From an uncultured Bacteroidales bacterium (GTDB taxonomy: Bacteria; Bacteroidota; Bacteroidia; Bacteroidales; P3), in assembly GCA_944320415.1 (NCBI GenBank), contig CALUHJ010000001.1, positions 124,001 to 188,000 on the forward strand: 64,000 bases of DNA, written 5' to 3'. Positions 49,101-58,600 of the stretch are shown in pieces (within the stretch, counting starts at the first letter, position 1; each line of letters opens with the position of its first letter). A model generated the notes under the pieces. It saw nothing but the letters and a program-made list of their open reading frames with translations, made no database searches and was not told where the DNA came from. Made by a program: the position numbers and the translations under genes.

Positions 49101-51992
49101 GACGAAAGTTATGCCAATACAGTCAAGAAACTTGTATTCATGTGGCGTAATGACGGTGGCGGTGGAACACAACCTCCTGCAGCCATAGACAATATAAAGT
49201 TAGAAGCACGCAACTGTGTTGAAATCGAAGATTTTGTATTGACTACGGAAGATGCCGGTGAAAGTGCAAACATAACAGTATCCTTTACAGATCCTAATGA
49301 AGCGGGTAATTACATAATAGAATACAAATCTGCCAACGATACAGAATGGACGGTATTGACGGATATAAGTGACAACACTTATACAATAGAAGAACTTCCT
49401 TATGCAACGCAGTATTATGTGAGAGTTCAGGCTGTTTGTTCCGATGAGTCTTCATCCATTTATGTTCAAGCAAGCATTTATACAGCTTGTGCTATTCTTC
49501 CTGCTCCATGGAGCGAGACATTTGATGAAAATATTACAACCAGTCCTTGTTGGGACAGGAAATCAGGTGCTTTCCCTGAGGGAACCATTCAGACTTCCGA
49601 TTTGTCATCATCATCATACGGATGGAGTTATGCTGCATCAGATCAGATTAATGGAGTTGCTGACACAAGAATGAAAGTAGAGGTTTATTCTACCAACAAA
49701 TATTGGTTGATAACTCCTACCATTGATTTGGGAGACGGTTCAACCACATATCAGATAGCTGCAGATGTTATGTTGAGGAAATGGAATTCGGATACAGATC
49801 CTACTTTTGATTCTGATGACATGTTTGCCATATTGGTGTCGACCGACAACGGTACATCATGGTCTTCGGCAAATGCTCTGGTATATAAGGACGGAGATGA
49901 AGACACGGAACATAATTATTCAGAACTTGGACGTACACCTATAAGAGCAATCTACAAACTTGTGGATGCGGACGATAACCCTATCACTGGACAGGTCAGG
50001 TTTGCTTTCTACGGTGGAAGTACAACATTCACATCCGGTGTTGACAACTACCTGTACATAGACAACGTAGAGGTGAGCGAATGGAGTGAATGTCAAGCAC
50101 CGTACGGATTGACAGTTTCCAATATAAGTTATAACTCTGCCAACGTTGCATTTAGTGAAGCCGGCGAAGCTACTGAATGGGAATATGTCTTGGTAGAAGA
50201 AGGCGGTGATATGGAAACGGCAGATGCTGTTGCTGTGTATGAAAATCCAATAGAGTTGACAGACCTTGAAGCATCAACAACTTATACTATAGCAGTAAGA
50301 AGTGTTTGCTCAGATGGTTCGACTACGTCATGGTCTCCATCATTGACTTTCACTACTAAATGTCTACCTGTTGAATTGCCATGGGAAGAAGGTTTTGAGA
50401 ATATAACAGCCAATAATGAACTACCTGCATGTATGGAAGCAACAAGTTTTGGCGATAAAGTCTTGACATACACTTCTGCACAATCTGATTACAATCAAGC
50501 AGCAAGAACTGGAAACAAGTTTGCATCATTCAAATGGAGCTGCAATGATTACATGTTCACTCCTGGGTTTGAGCTTACGGCAGGCAATGAATATACGTTC
50601 TCGTTCTGGTATGTGACAGACGGAGATAACGGATGGACTACTCTTGAAGCCAAATTATGCAGCGAACAAACCGAAGCAGATGTAATCTCCACGATAGGAA
50701 CAGCTGTTTCTTCTCCTACGAATACAACGTATCAGGAATATACCGGAACATTTATTCCTGATGAGGATGGCGTTTACTATATAGCTATTCATTGTGTATC
50801 AACATTTGCTCCTTATTATCTATCCATAGATGACTTGTCATTGACAGAAGGCGGAGAGGTTGTAGAGCCATGTGCCGAGCCAACCAACCTTACAGTTACG
50901 AACATCACTGAGACGAGTGCGGACTTGACCTGGACTGCAGGCGGCAGCGAGAGTTCATGGCAGGTAAGATTGGGAGAAGACGGAGATGCAGTTGACGTTA
51001 CGGTAACAAGCCATACCTTCACCGAATTGACGGCAAGCACACAATACACAGCCTATGTAAGGGCTAACTGCGGAGAAAGCTATTCGACATGGGTATCCAT
51101 AGCATTCACGACAGCAGGAGAAGGCGTTGTTAATCCGGTTGTTACGACAGTAGAGGCAAGCAACGTTACCGAGACTGAGGCTACCTTGAATGCAACTGTA
51201 GTTGAAGGCAGTGAGGCTATCACGGCAAGAGGCTTCAAATATAGGACAACAGGAGCGACAGATTGGACGGACGTAGCCGCAACGGGAACGACAACCCTTA
51301 CTGCAACGCTTACGGACTTGACACCTGCCACTTCATACGAGTTCAAGGCATACGTGACAGTAGGTACGGAAGAGTTTGAAGGAGAAGTCTTGACGTTTAC
51401 AACAGAAAATGGCACAATAGAGGTTGTAGTTGGCGAAGTATCTACAGAAGAAGCAACAGCTATCAACGACCATACGGCAGTATTGAACGGTACGTTGACT
51501 TCCAACGGAGGAGACGACAGCTATACTGTAGGTTTCTTGATGTCCACAATGGAAGACTTCGACATGGAGACGCCGAATGTTGTGAACTTGCCTGCGACTG
51601 AGACTGCGGGAGCGTTGACGGCCAATGCTACGGAATTGGAATCAGGTACGAACTATTTCTTCAGAGCATACATCACGAACGATGCTGGTACGGCTTACGG
51701 TGAGGTCAAGACGTTTGTTACCACATCGGGCTTGAGTGATGCAGAAGGAGGATTGAGAGCAGTCATCTATCCAAATCCTGCGAGCGGCAAGGCTACAGTA
51801 GAGATAGAAGGCTTGAACGAATCGGCGAGACTGATTGTTACGGACTTGCAGGGCAGGGTATTGAGCAGTGACGATTTGCAGTCTGGAGCAAGCAGGTATG
51901 AAATGGATTTGACAGGCTTTGCGAGTGGAGTTTACTACATAAGGATAGTAACTGACAACTCGGTATCGACCCAGAAGTTGATAGTGAAATAA
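46122..51992 (+). CDS. Giant modular surface adhesin with T9SS type A sorting domain (paralog 2)
   Basis: About 1956 residues, starting MKRFLLLAMAIVFAMQLSAQ; the frame is open to 46005, but the signal peptide fixes the start. The N-terminal domain, FN3 modules and cleaved-adhesin/MAM-like modules follow paralog 1 in order through the FN3 module near residue 1330. Then one module, 'LPWEEGFENITANNELPACM' (about 1418-1575), stands in place of a MAM-FN3-MAM block of paralog 1. From about residue 1582 to the end it is almost identical to paralog 1, including the sorting domain ending QKLIVK. It is probably a second surface adhesin with a different binding repertoire. A perfect terminator follows. 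Confidence 0.92.
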   Translation: MKRFLLLAMAIVFAMQLSAQEEVTYAVGEYGTGTSSYVPLYTNYDYSYSQSIYPADSLQPGMITAISYKYVGSSTETINPSIIYMGAVNRSAFSSTTDWVPLDELTEVFNGSVTLSNGWVRIELDEPFLYAGGNLVVAYMNERGDWTSSQSFNAFPINQASLYYYRDYTIISASNPPSGTRLNYVPSTKFHFSGEAVDICYPPMNLTVSNITSTDAEITWTANENSTSSDYGIAYKTQDSEEWIELDNVSGESTTISDLSPLTRYDVKVWTICSDGNSREVRANFCTNVDESMIQAVPYFEDFDNADDMAEWTITNGTVTNKWYHGMIENNTMIDEETLTDGGAMYISNDGGTTNAYTVDATSIAYFSTFVGFGDGPDFKLTFDRKYIGESNGTSIYDYVRVYLMDVDAELSNSSLPDESNAITEILGPTGTTVAEWVNEAVFIPNTYANTTKKLVFMWRNDNGGGENPPAAIDNIAITELVCGQLNDVAVTTEDMDGSVNANVSFTDDNSNSSEYIVEYKVETESEWMTYTSTDNPVVVPDLLYGKRYELRVYAVCDGADTSFMSETVLFNTPCTSVIDLPYVMDFEETFQAADGVIGNRDMPLCWYNINGGYEYYYWNRSTSTSGVYSGNQSIYFSGTTSTYSYAFSDWIISPVIELSGAERLNFKAKATYSDNSPVLKVYAKDVTEGDITSMADTSSFTLIQEVPLIVSEDFEDYEIGLVDYSASTRIALVVNQASSTFYLDSLVVSALPDCPDVYGLAVNPASSESVSVNFNTSNGNGSGWVIAYGQAETAEDFDPESAEFTANVSDAEEVPYIIDGLTTGETYYFAVQQDCGGAFTAPVAVTLPVTITLPYEQNFDDAENMAEIIIDNNTATNQWHYGTAVNNTVDESGTPTAGGAIYISDDNGVTNNYTLGSASTVYFSTVIEFGDAGGYVLTFDRKQIGESMYDYTRVYLMDMDQELTSSIPNASYAVTDILRTTNSAWVSDTVILDESYANTVKKLVFMWRNDGGGGTQPPAAIDNIKLEARNCVEIEDFVLTTEDAGESANITVSFTDPNEAGNYIIEYKSANDTEWTVLTDISDNTYTIEELPYATQYYVRVQAVCSDESSSIYVQASIYTACAILPAPWSETFDENITTSPCWDRKSGAFPEGTIQTSDLSSSSYGWSYAASDQINGVADTRMKVEVYSTNKYWLITPTIDLGDGSTTYQIAADVMLRKWNSDTDPTFDSDDMFAILVSTDNGTSWSSANALVYKDGDEDTEHNYSELGRTPIRAIYKLVDADDNPITGQVRFAFYGGSTTFTSGVDNYLYIDNVEVSEWSECQAPYGLTVSNISYNSANVAFSEAGEATEWEYVLVEEGGDMETADAVAVYENPIELTDLEASTTYTIAVRSVCSDGSTTSWSPSLTFTTKCLPVELPWEEGFENITANNELPACMEATSFGDKVLTYTSAQSDYNQAARTGNKFASFKWSCNDYMFTPGFELTAGNEYTFSFWYVTDGDNGWTTLEAKLCSEQTEADVISTIGTAVSSPTNTTYQEYTGTFIPDEDGVYYIAIHCVSTFAPYYLSIDDLSLTEGGEVVEPCAEPTNLTVTNITETSADLTWTAGGSESSWQVRLGEDGDAVDVTVTSHTFTELTASTQYTAYVRANCGESYSTWVSIAFTTAGEGVVNPVVTTVEASNVTETEATLNATVVEGSEAITARGFKYRTTGATDWTDVAATGTTTLTATLTDLTPATSYEFKAYVTVGTEEFEGEVLTFTTENGTIEVVVGEVSTEEATAINDHTAVLNGTLTSNGGDDSYTVGFLMSTMEDFDMETPNVVNLPATETAGALTANATELESGTNYFFRAYITNDAGTAYGEVKTFVTTSGLSDAEGGLRAVIYPNPASGKATVEIEGLNESARLIVTDLQGRVLSSDDLQSGASRYEMDLTGFASGVYYIRIVTDNSVSTQKLIVK
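50868..51992 (+). repeat. 3' segment nearly identical to 44606-45730 (copy 2)
   Basis: The partner of the repeat at 44606-45730. The similarity stops right after the stop codon: downstream bases of the two genes are unrelated, so the shared unit is confined to the coding part. Confidence 0.9.
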
Positions 51993-52010
51993 ATCTGTAA
52001 GTATCCAATG

Positions 52011-52046
52011 AAAATAAGGGGTGATGTTAACATCACCCCTTATTTT
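52011..52046. terminator. Bidirectional terminator
   Basis: AAAATAAGGGGTGATG and its exact complement flank TTAA, giving a 16-base stem with T-tracts on both strands between the adhesin gene and the convergent gpsA. Confidence 0.94.
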
Positions 52047-52068
52047 TTATGAAAAGTTGAATAGTAAC

Positions 52069-53061
52069 TTATTCGAAACGGTCGCTTAACTTGGACAGTT
52101 CGTTTGATGCGGAAGCTCCTTTGTACAGTATTCTGTAAACGGCTTCTGCTATCGGAAGATGTATGTCCAATCTTTTGCATTCCTTGTGTATGCAGTCAGC
52201 CGCATAATAACCTTCCGCAACCATTGCCATTTCCAGCTGGGCTGACTTTACGGAATAACCTTGACCTATCATTTGTCCGAACGTACGGTTTCGACTGTGT
52301 TGGGAATATGCAGTAACCAATAAATCTCCCAGGTAAACGAAATGGTTGGTATCCCTACGTTCCGGAGCAACCTTGTTCAGGAAGAACAACATTTCCTGTG
52401 CAGCATTGGATATTAACACTGCAATGAAGTTGTCTCCATAACCGGCACCTTTGCTTATACCTGCGGCAAGAGCGTATATGTTTTTCATAACAGCTCCGTA
52501 TTCTATTCCCTTTATGTCCGAAGATGTTTTGGTTTTTACGAAACGACATGCAAAACGTTCCGATATTTCCCTGGCCAATATGTCGCTTTTGGAAGCGACC
52601 GTAAGATAAGTCATCCTTTCCTGAGCAATTTCTTCAGCATGCGAAGGTCCGCTGACAACAGCCTGCATGTCAAAATCAACACCGAAAGTATCTTTTAAAT
52701 AATCCGCTACAATCTGATTGGTCTCAGGTATCATTCCTTTTGTTGCGGATATTATCTTTTTACCGCACAGCTCATCCTTGTCCAAAGGTTTCAGGCTGCG
52801 AACAATAAAAGCCGCGGGTATTACCAGAACAACCGTGTCGGTTCGTGACAAAATGTGAGATATGTCGGTACTTACCTCTATCTTTTCCTTGTCCAGTTCA
52901 CATGAACGAAGATAGAGAGGATTATGCCCGAATTGCATAACCCCCTTTACTATCTCTTCTTCCCTTACCCACCAGTAAACCTTGCGGTAATTCTGTGTGG
53001 CTATCTTGACTATAGCGGTTGCCCAACTGCCGCTTCCCAATATAGCTATGTCCATTTGCAT
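52069..53061 (-). CDS. gpsA: Glycerol-3-phosphate dehydrogenase [NAD(P)+]
   Basis: A 330-residue GpsA that makes sn-glycerol-3-phosphate for phospholipid synthesis. The NAD(P) motif 'IAILGSGSWATAIVKI' is at the N-terminus. Other marks are 'KKIISATKGMIPETNQIVAD' near 105, 'VVSGPSHAEEIAQ' near 138, and the catalytic Lys region 'IEYGAVMKNIYALAAGISKG' near 187 with 'YLGDLLVTAYSQHSRNRTFG' near 245. The ATG at 53061 overlaps the upstream stop as TAATG, supporting this start over the in-frame ATG two codons later. Confidence 0.96.
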   Translation of the reverse strand: MQMDIAILGSGSWATAIVKIATQNYRKVYWWVREEEIVKGVMQFGHNPLYLRSCELDKEKIEVSTDISHILSRTDTVVLVIPAAFIVRSLKPLDKDELCGKKIISATKGMIPETNQIVADYLKDTFGVDFDMQAVVSGPSHAEEIAQERMTYLTVASKSDILAREISERFACRFVKTKTSSDIKGIEYGAVMKNIYALAAGISKGAGYGDNFIAVLISNAAQEMLFFLNKVAPERRDTNHFVYLGDLLVTAYSQHSRNRTFGQMIGQGYSVKSAQLEMAMVAEGYYAADCIHKECKRLDIHLPIAEAVYRILYKGASASNELSKLSDRFE

Positions 53062-54704
53062 TACAATCCTAAAACCTTTCTTCCCTGTTCAAATCTTATA
53101 TCCTTAGGAATGCCCAATCCGTTTATCTTGTCCAGTGATTTTTGCAATGAAGGACGTATCTTACCGTTTGCTTCCGAGTAAGCCTTGGCTTCGGCAATGT
53201 CTCCCAAACCTTCCACCTCCAATATCTTGGCGGCCCAGTCACTTATAGCCTTTGTGGCATTGTTGAAGTCTATCGTGTAAAGGCCGGCTTCGTTCTGTGT
53301 AAATGCCTTGTGGTCTTCAAAGAAGTTAAAGCACATCATGTTTGCAACTCCGTGTGCGGAAGTAAGTCCGAAACGTACCGAACGCAATATGCCGGCAATG
53401 AATGTGGCTATGGCATCATTCTTGCTTATCGTGGTTATCTCTCCCTTGTCTATAAGAGAACATACCATGTACAGACCGAGTATGTCGGCCTTAGCCTCTT
53501 CCCATGCGGAATATTGGTTGCCCAAAGCGGTCCTTACGGCACCCTTGCCGTTTATTGTGTTCTTTATTCCCAATCCGTGAGCAACCTCATGGAAAGTGAC
53601 ATTGTAGAAAAACGCATCAAACTTTACGTTTGCCAACTGCTCTTTCGCCATCGTGTTCTCCGCTATCGGCAAAAGTATCTTGTCAAATTTGGCCTGCATT
53701 GCATTCTTCAACTGCAAACGTCTCGCTCCTTTTGCCAACTGTACCTTCTCGTCATTAGGCAGATTGATTGCTATGGTCTTGCTGCCAGCGTTGCAGTCAC
53801 CGGCATAAAACAATACGTTGTACACATTTATGTCAGACTCCGTTCCAGGAACTTCTTTCTTGAACTTTTCGTCGCAAGGAAGAGATTTCTGCAGTTCCGG
53901 CAACATTGCCGTAAACTTCGACAGTTTCGCACTTTCTTCTTCGTCCTTCAACAATACAAAAGCCTCGTATGCCGCCTTTGTTCCGTAAAGTCTGTCCTCA
54001 TAGTTCTCTATCGGACCTACTACAAAGTCCAGTTTGCTTTCCTTCATGTCCATCCATGCCATGTCCGAAGCAAAATAGTTGTCCGTCTCAAAGGCCTTTT
54101 TCCTTTCTGTCAAATATTTCTTCAATCCCTTGTCCTGTGCCAAGGCTATTGCCTTGTCCAAAAGGGCACATACCTTGTCAATCTGTGTCTTGTACTCGTC
54201 CTTGTACCATGTTACGACCAGCTTGCCGTTTTCATCCCTTCTTATGACGGTATAAAGGCTGTTCTTGTTTGCGTCTTTCAACTCCTTGAATTCCTGTTCG
54301 GTCATGTCCTTCGGATAAAAGTTGGCTCCGAGAGGTTTTTCACCGAATCCGCTGACAAAAGGCTTCATCGCGTCAAGCCTTTCCCAAGGACCGTAGTTTA
54401 TCATTGCAAACTGTTTTGTGTACTCGTCGCTTATGGTGTCCATGTCGGCCTTGTTGCCATAGGCCTGTAACCAGAACAGTTCGTCCATTATGTCTGCAAT
54501 GTCGAGGAATATTCCAAGTATTTCCTTCTCATTGGCCGTCAGTTTGCCAAGATCAGCTTTCAACTCAAAGCTTGCAAACTCTTCCACTTTTTTCTGCATA
54601 GGCGATTTCTCCTCCGTTTGTGTAACTTGTTCTTTCTTGTCGCAAGAAACAAAGCAAATGCAACTTAGCAGCAATGCCGTGATGATTCCCTTTTTCATTT
54701 TCAT
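53061..54704 (-). CDS. M49 (dipeptidyl-peptidase III)-like zinc metallopeptidase lipoprotein
   Basis: About 547 residues. A lipoprotein signal (MKKGIITALLLSCICFVSC) precedes the mature part. The zinc motif is HEVAHG with His372, Glu373 and His376, and the third ligand region is 'WEEAKADILGLYM' (Glu402/403), as in the HEXXH branch of M49-like peptidases, rather than the HEXXGH of classic DPP III. These enzymes trim short peptides. The open frame extends to 54770, but the promoter at 54746-54776 lies inside that extension, so translation must start at 54704 or 54698. It is translationally coupled to gpsA (TAATG). Confidence 0.87.
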   Translation of the reverse strand: MKMKKGIITALLLSCICFVSCDKKEQVTQTEEKSPMQKKVEEFASFELKADLGKLTANEKEILGIFLDIADIMDELFWLQAYGNKADMDTISDEYTKQFAMINYGPWERLDAMKPFVSGFGEKPLGANFYPKDMTEQEFKELKDANKNSLYTVIRRDENGKLVVTWYKDEYKTQIDKVCALLDKAIALAQDKGLKKYLTERKKAFETDNYFASDMAWMDMKESKLDFVVGPIENYEDRLYGTKAAYEAFVLLKDEEESAKLSKFTAMLPELQKSLPCDEKFKKEVPGTESDINVYNVLFYAGDCNAGSKTIAINLPNDEKVQLAKGARRLQLKNAMQAKFDKILLPIAENTMAKEQLANVKFDAFFYNVTFHEVAHGLGIKNTINGKGAVRTALGNQYSAWEEAKADILGLYMVCSLIDKGEITTISKNDAIATFIAGILRSVRFGLTSAHGVANMMCFNFFEDHKAFTQNEAGLYTIDFNNATKAISDWAAKILEVEGLGDIAEAKAYSEANGKIRPSLQKSLDKINGLGIPKDIRFEQGRKVLGL

Positions 54705-54745
54705 TTCTTTTTGTTTGTAAAAAATATATCTGATGTTACGAATTG

Positions 54746-54776
54746 CAAAGATAGGATATTTATCCTTCAAATCAAA
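54746..54776 (-). promoter_or_regulatory. Promoter of the peptidase-gpsA operon
   Basis: On the minus strand, TTTG (54773-54776) and TATCTTTG (54746-54753) are separated by 19 bases. Confidence 0.82.
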
Positions 54777-54864
54777 AATGCGGAATAAGGATACAAAAAA
54801 ACAGAATCAAATTCCAGAAAAATGGATCTTGATTCTGTTTTTCTCTTTCTTTGTTTCATTTTTA

Positions 54865-55264
54865 TGGTGGACCTGCAGAGATTCGAACTCTGGTCCAAAC
54901 AAGAAACGACCAGGCTTTCTACATGCTTATTCTGCCTTTTGTTGTCGGGAAAAGACCAAGAGGCAAACGTCCTGTCTTTACCTTATCTTCTGAAAAAGTT
55001 TCATCCTTGTGTAGAAGCACCGCAAGGACTATTCCCGTTTTGCCTGCACCTCTTTGTCTTCAACCACGGGAACAAGGTCTCGGAGAGATGTCCTGCCCGA
55101 TGCACTTTGCACCGATACGCGTTAGTTTACTGTACTTCGACTACGCAGCAAGAGCGTAATTTTCTTCGCCAATTATTGTTTTGTAACCCTGTTCAAGGCT
55201 TGTGTTACCTGAGCCTGCATGCTTACCAGACCATTTGCCTTGCTGTCAAAACCAACCCAGGCCC
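54865..55264 (-). ncRNA. ssrA: tmRNA (transfer-messenger RNA), tag GEENYALAA
   Basis: A 400-nt tmRNA. The 5' end GGGCCTG pairs (with one G-U) with CAGGTCC at the 3' end, which is followed by A and an encoded CCA. The T arm is CAGAG-TTCGAAT-CTCTG. The tag frame at 55141-55170 reads GGC GAA GAA AAT TAC GCT CTT GCT GCG TAG, giving GEENYALAA, close to known Bacteroidales tags. It rescues ribosomes stalled on broken mRNAs and marks the product for proteolysis. A D-loop-like GGTTTTGACAGC segment follows the 5' end. Several open frames that cross this region on both strands are artefacts. Confidence 0.96.
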
Positions 55265-55286
55265 TTAAAGTCACGGAAACCGTTTG

Positions 55287-55318
55287 CAAAATTACGGCAA
55301 AGATGCTGTCCGTGCAAA
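55287..55318 (-). promoter_or_regulatory. Promoter of ssrA
   Basis: On the minus strand, TTTG (55315-55318) and TAATTTTG (55287-55294) with 20-base spacing, just upstream of the mature tmRNA 5' end at 55264. Confidence 0.7.
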
Positions 55319-55355
55319 CAAAGGACAGAAAAAAAACAAAAAAAAGAAATGAAAA

Positions 55356-55386
55356 TTTGGCGGAAACGAAAAAAGTCGTATCTTTG
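55356..55386 (+). promoter_or_regulatory. Promoter of tRNA-Asp
   Basis: TTTG (55356-55359) and TATCTTTG (55379-55386), 19 bases apart, about 39 bases before the tRNA. It is divergent from the ssrA promoter. Confidence 0.82.
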
Positions 55387-55425
55387 CACTCGCAATTGTT
55401 GATGGAGTGTGGGGGATGGAAAAAA

Positions 55426-55499
55426 GGTCTGGTAGTTCAGTTGGTTAGAATACATGCCTGTCACGCATGGGGTCGCGAGTTCGAGTCTCGTCCAGACCG
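55426..55499 (+). tRNA. tRNA-Asp (anticodon GTC)
   Basis: A 74-nt cloverleaf: acceptor stem GGTCTGG/CCAGACC, anticodon stem CATGC/GCATG with loop CTGTCAC (anticodon GTC), T loop in GCGAG-TTCGAGT-CTCGT, discriminator G. The CCA end is not encoded, in contrast to the neighbouring tmRNA. Confidence 0.97.
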
Positions 55500-55503
55500 C
55501 TTC

Positions 55504-55547
55504 AAAAAAAAGGAAGATGATGTAAGTTTACATGTCTTCCTTTTTTT
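55504..55547 (+). terminator. Terminator of the tRNA-Asp transcript
   Basis: AAAAAAAGGAAGA pairs with TCTTCCTTTTTTT, with an inner ATGTAA/TTACAT stem, so nearly the whole element folds. Confidence 0.88.
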
Positions 55548-55585
55548 GTTTTTTCTATCCTATGTTTAGTTTTTTCCAATATTTT

Positions 55586-55616
55586 TTTGTAGAATGCGGA
55601 ATCTGAATTACCTTTG
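55586..55616 (+). promoter_or_regulatory. Promoter of the M6 protease gene
   Basis: TTTG (55586-55589) and TACCTTTG (55609-55616), 19-base spacing, about 36 bases before the ATG. Confidence 0.82.
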
Positions 55617-55652
55617 CTACCGTGTATTTATCTGAATAATAAATTGTAATTT

Positions 55653-58600
55653 ATGAGAAAAGCAGCTTTTTTGATTTTTTGTTTTTTATTTCTGTGCGGC
55701 ATTCAGGAGCTTTTTGCGGTGAGAGCTAATCCTGAACCGTTTGAATACAGACAATCGGACAATACCGTACTCAATGTCAGAATGAGGGGAGATGAAAAGG
55801 TCAATTGGGCTTTGACATCCGATGATTATACGCTGATGAGAAACAATGCCGGTGATTTTGTTTATGCAATACCTGACGGCAAAGGAGGAATAAAGCCTTC
55901 GGACATGTTGGCACATAATCCTCAGGACCGTTCGCAAAGGGAAAGGGAGTTTCTGGGCGGAATGGAAAAGAAATTGTTTTTTTCCGATCAGCAGGTTGCC
56001 TATATGCTTCAACTTTGGGACATACAGGATGATTTTACGACAAGGAAGAGCCTTATAACAAATACCGATCCGGAAGGAGTGGAGAATTACAGGATGGTTG
56101 TGATATTGATGGCTTATCAGGATGTAGCGTTTGAAACTTCTTCTGAGGAAATCAATAATTTGTTCAATCAGGTCGGATATTCCGCAAACGGACATCAAGG
56201 CAGTGTTCATGATTATTTTACTGCATCAACTCTTGGCCGGTTGAATGTTGAGGCTACCGTTTTGGGACCCTACACCGCCGACAACAACATGGCGTATTAC
56301 GGACAGAACAGTTCTGCATCCAATGACGTAAGGGTCAGGGAACTGGTTGAGGAAGCTGTTGTCAAAGCCAATCCGGATGTTGATTTTTCGCAATACACTA
56401 ACGGTGAAGGCGTTTATGTGTCTTGTGTTTATATCATATATGCCGGATATGCCGAAAGTACAGGCGGAAATGATCCCAATACGATATGGCCGCATCGTTC
56501 AAGGCTGATTCAGCCTTATGAGGTGGATGGTGTTTACGTCAGGGATTATGCATGTTCTTCAGAGAAAAACGGTACACCTTATTATCCGGAGGCATTGTGT
56601 ATAGGAACGATATGTCATGAGTTCTCTCATGTTTTGGGTCAGGCGGACTATTATGATACAAATTATGAAGAGGATGGTTCATTTTCCGATCATGGCTCAT
56701 GGGACATAATGTGCAGTGGAAATTACAACAATGGCGGCAAGTGTCCTCCTTTATGGAACACGTTGGAAAGAAATGTAAGGGGATATGTTGACATAGAGGA
56801 ATTATCGGAACCCGGAAACAATACCCTGCCTCCATTGCATACGGAAAGTAAAGCTTACAAGATAACCGTAACGGACAATGAATATTTTTTGTTGGAAAAC
56901 AGACAGCAGGTCGGTTGGGATACTTATCTGCCTGGACATGGCATGCTGATTTATCATGTTGATGAAAGTGTGGCGGGATGGAACTATAATTGTGCCAACT
57001 GCGTAGCGAGTGATCCGGGAGTGGATTTGGAGGAGGCAAACGGATATTCCGGCAGCGGAGCTCCTTTCCCGGGAACATCCAACAATACGAGTTTTACGGA
57101 TAATACTACGCCTAACAGTTTGACAAAAAGCGGTATACCTATAAACAGGCCGATAACGCAGATAACAGAAAACACGAATACGAAGAACATTCATTTTATT
57201 TACGGTGCTGAGGATAATATGCGCCCCGTTGTAAATACCGTGTCAACGGATGTATTGTCGGATTCGGTGACTGTCGAGGTGGAGATAGTAAATGCTTCTT
57301 CCCTTGCCATAATTGAAAGAGGGGTTTGTTACAGCGATACGACCGATACTCCAACGATTGATCATTTGAAGGTTGTGTCTGCATCTTCCACAGCCGATTT
57401 CAATGTAGGAATCCCGAATCTTCTTCCTGCGACCGAGTATTATGTAAGGGCTTATGCCAAAACGGCCGACAAGGTTGGATACGGAGAAGTGATAAAGGTG
57501 AAAACCCAATGCGTGGCTTACGAAGACTTGCCTTATGTTACGGGGTTTGAAGAAGGCGACAACAGTTTGGAGTGTTGGGAAAACGAATGCGGTACTTTTG
57601 TCAGCAACAAGTGGACTGTAAGGGAACAGTCTTCTGAACAGGAAGGAATAAACAGTGCCTCAGAGGGAAGCCGTTGGGCTTTCATAAGATCGGATTGGAT
57701 GCAGGGCACGCAGGTGACAAAGTTGGTTACTCCGCCTATAAACGTTTCGTATGTCAATCAGGTAGGTTTGAAGTTCAGTTATGCCCAACAGTCAAGACAA
57801 GGCAAACAGGATAAATTGGCCGTTTATTATAAAACCGGCATAGACCAAGAGTGGATACTGTTGGAAGAATACACTGCCAATGTAACGCAATGGACAGAGG
57901 AGACATTGACCATTCCTGCAAACACCAATACTTTGTACATAGCTTTTCAGGCAACATTGAAAGGCGGATATGGAGTTTGTCTGGATGATGTAGAGGTTTA
58001 TGAAGCGGACTTGACGGCTTTCCCTCAATTGCAGGCTGTTTCCTACAGCAATCTGATAGACAGTTCCGCCGTTGTTTCTTCACGTCTTTTGGACAATGGA
58101 AATAATCCGGTGAATACTTTGGGAATATGTTATGCAACTCATCCGGAACCTACTTTGGATGATGAAGTGATAACCGTATCGGTGACAGAGGACTCATATT
58201 CCGTTGATTTGTTAGGTTTGGAACCTAATACGACATATTATGTCAGGGCTTTTGCGGAGAATATTTCTCACAGGACTTATTCAGAACAAGCAGAATTCAC
58301 GACTCTTTGTTCAAGAGTTGATGAGTATCCTTATGTTTTGGAAACAGGTTCTTCTGACATCTCATGCGTTGATGTTCAGGAAGGATGGAATCAGGATATT
58401 GAAACGGAGACATTCCGTTTTGAGTCCGACAATGACAATTATTCATCCATGCTTGTCTTGCCTTTGTTCGATTTGAGCAACAGGGAAGGAATGAAACTTA
58501 CGTTCAAGAGGCAGCAACCTTTGACCAACTCTTTGTGTGATACTTTAAAAGTTATGTACAAATCGGATGAGGAACAGCCATGGACAGAACTGGCTGTGTT

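Noticed and set aside
39600..51900. Repeated protein segments that might suggest a CRISPR or DNA-satellite array
   Set aside because: The periodicity reflects diverged fibronectin-III and MAM-like protein modules; there are no short identical repeats with spacers.
53310..54470. A 386-codon plus-strand frame opposite the M49-like peptidase gene
   Set aside because: It is the shadow of a real zinc-peptidase gene, and its translation is Cys/Tyr/Leu-rich noise.
54733..55569. Several plus-strand frames of 66-148 codons
   Set aside because: They overlap the tmRNA and tRNA-Asp genes and their promoters.
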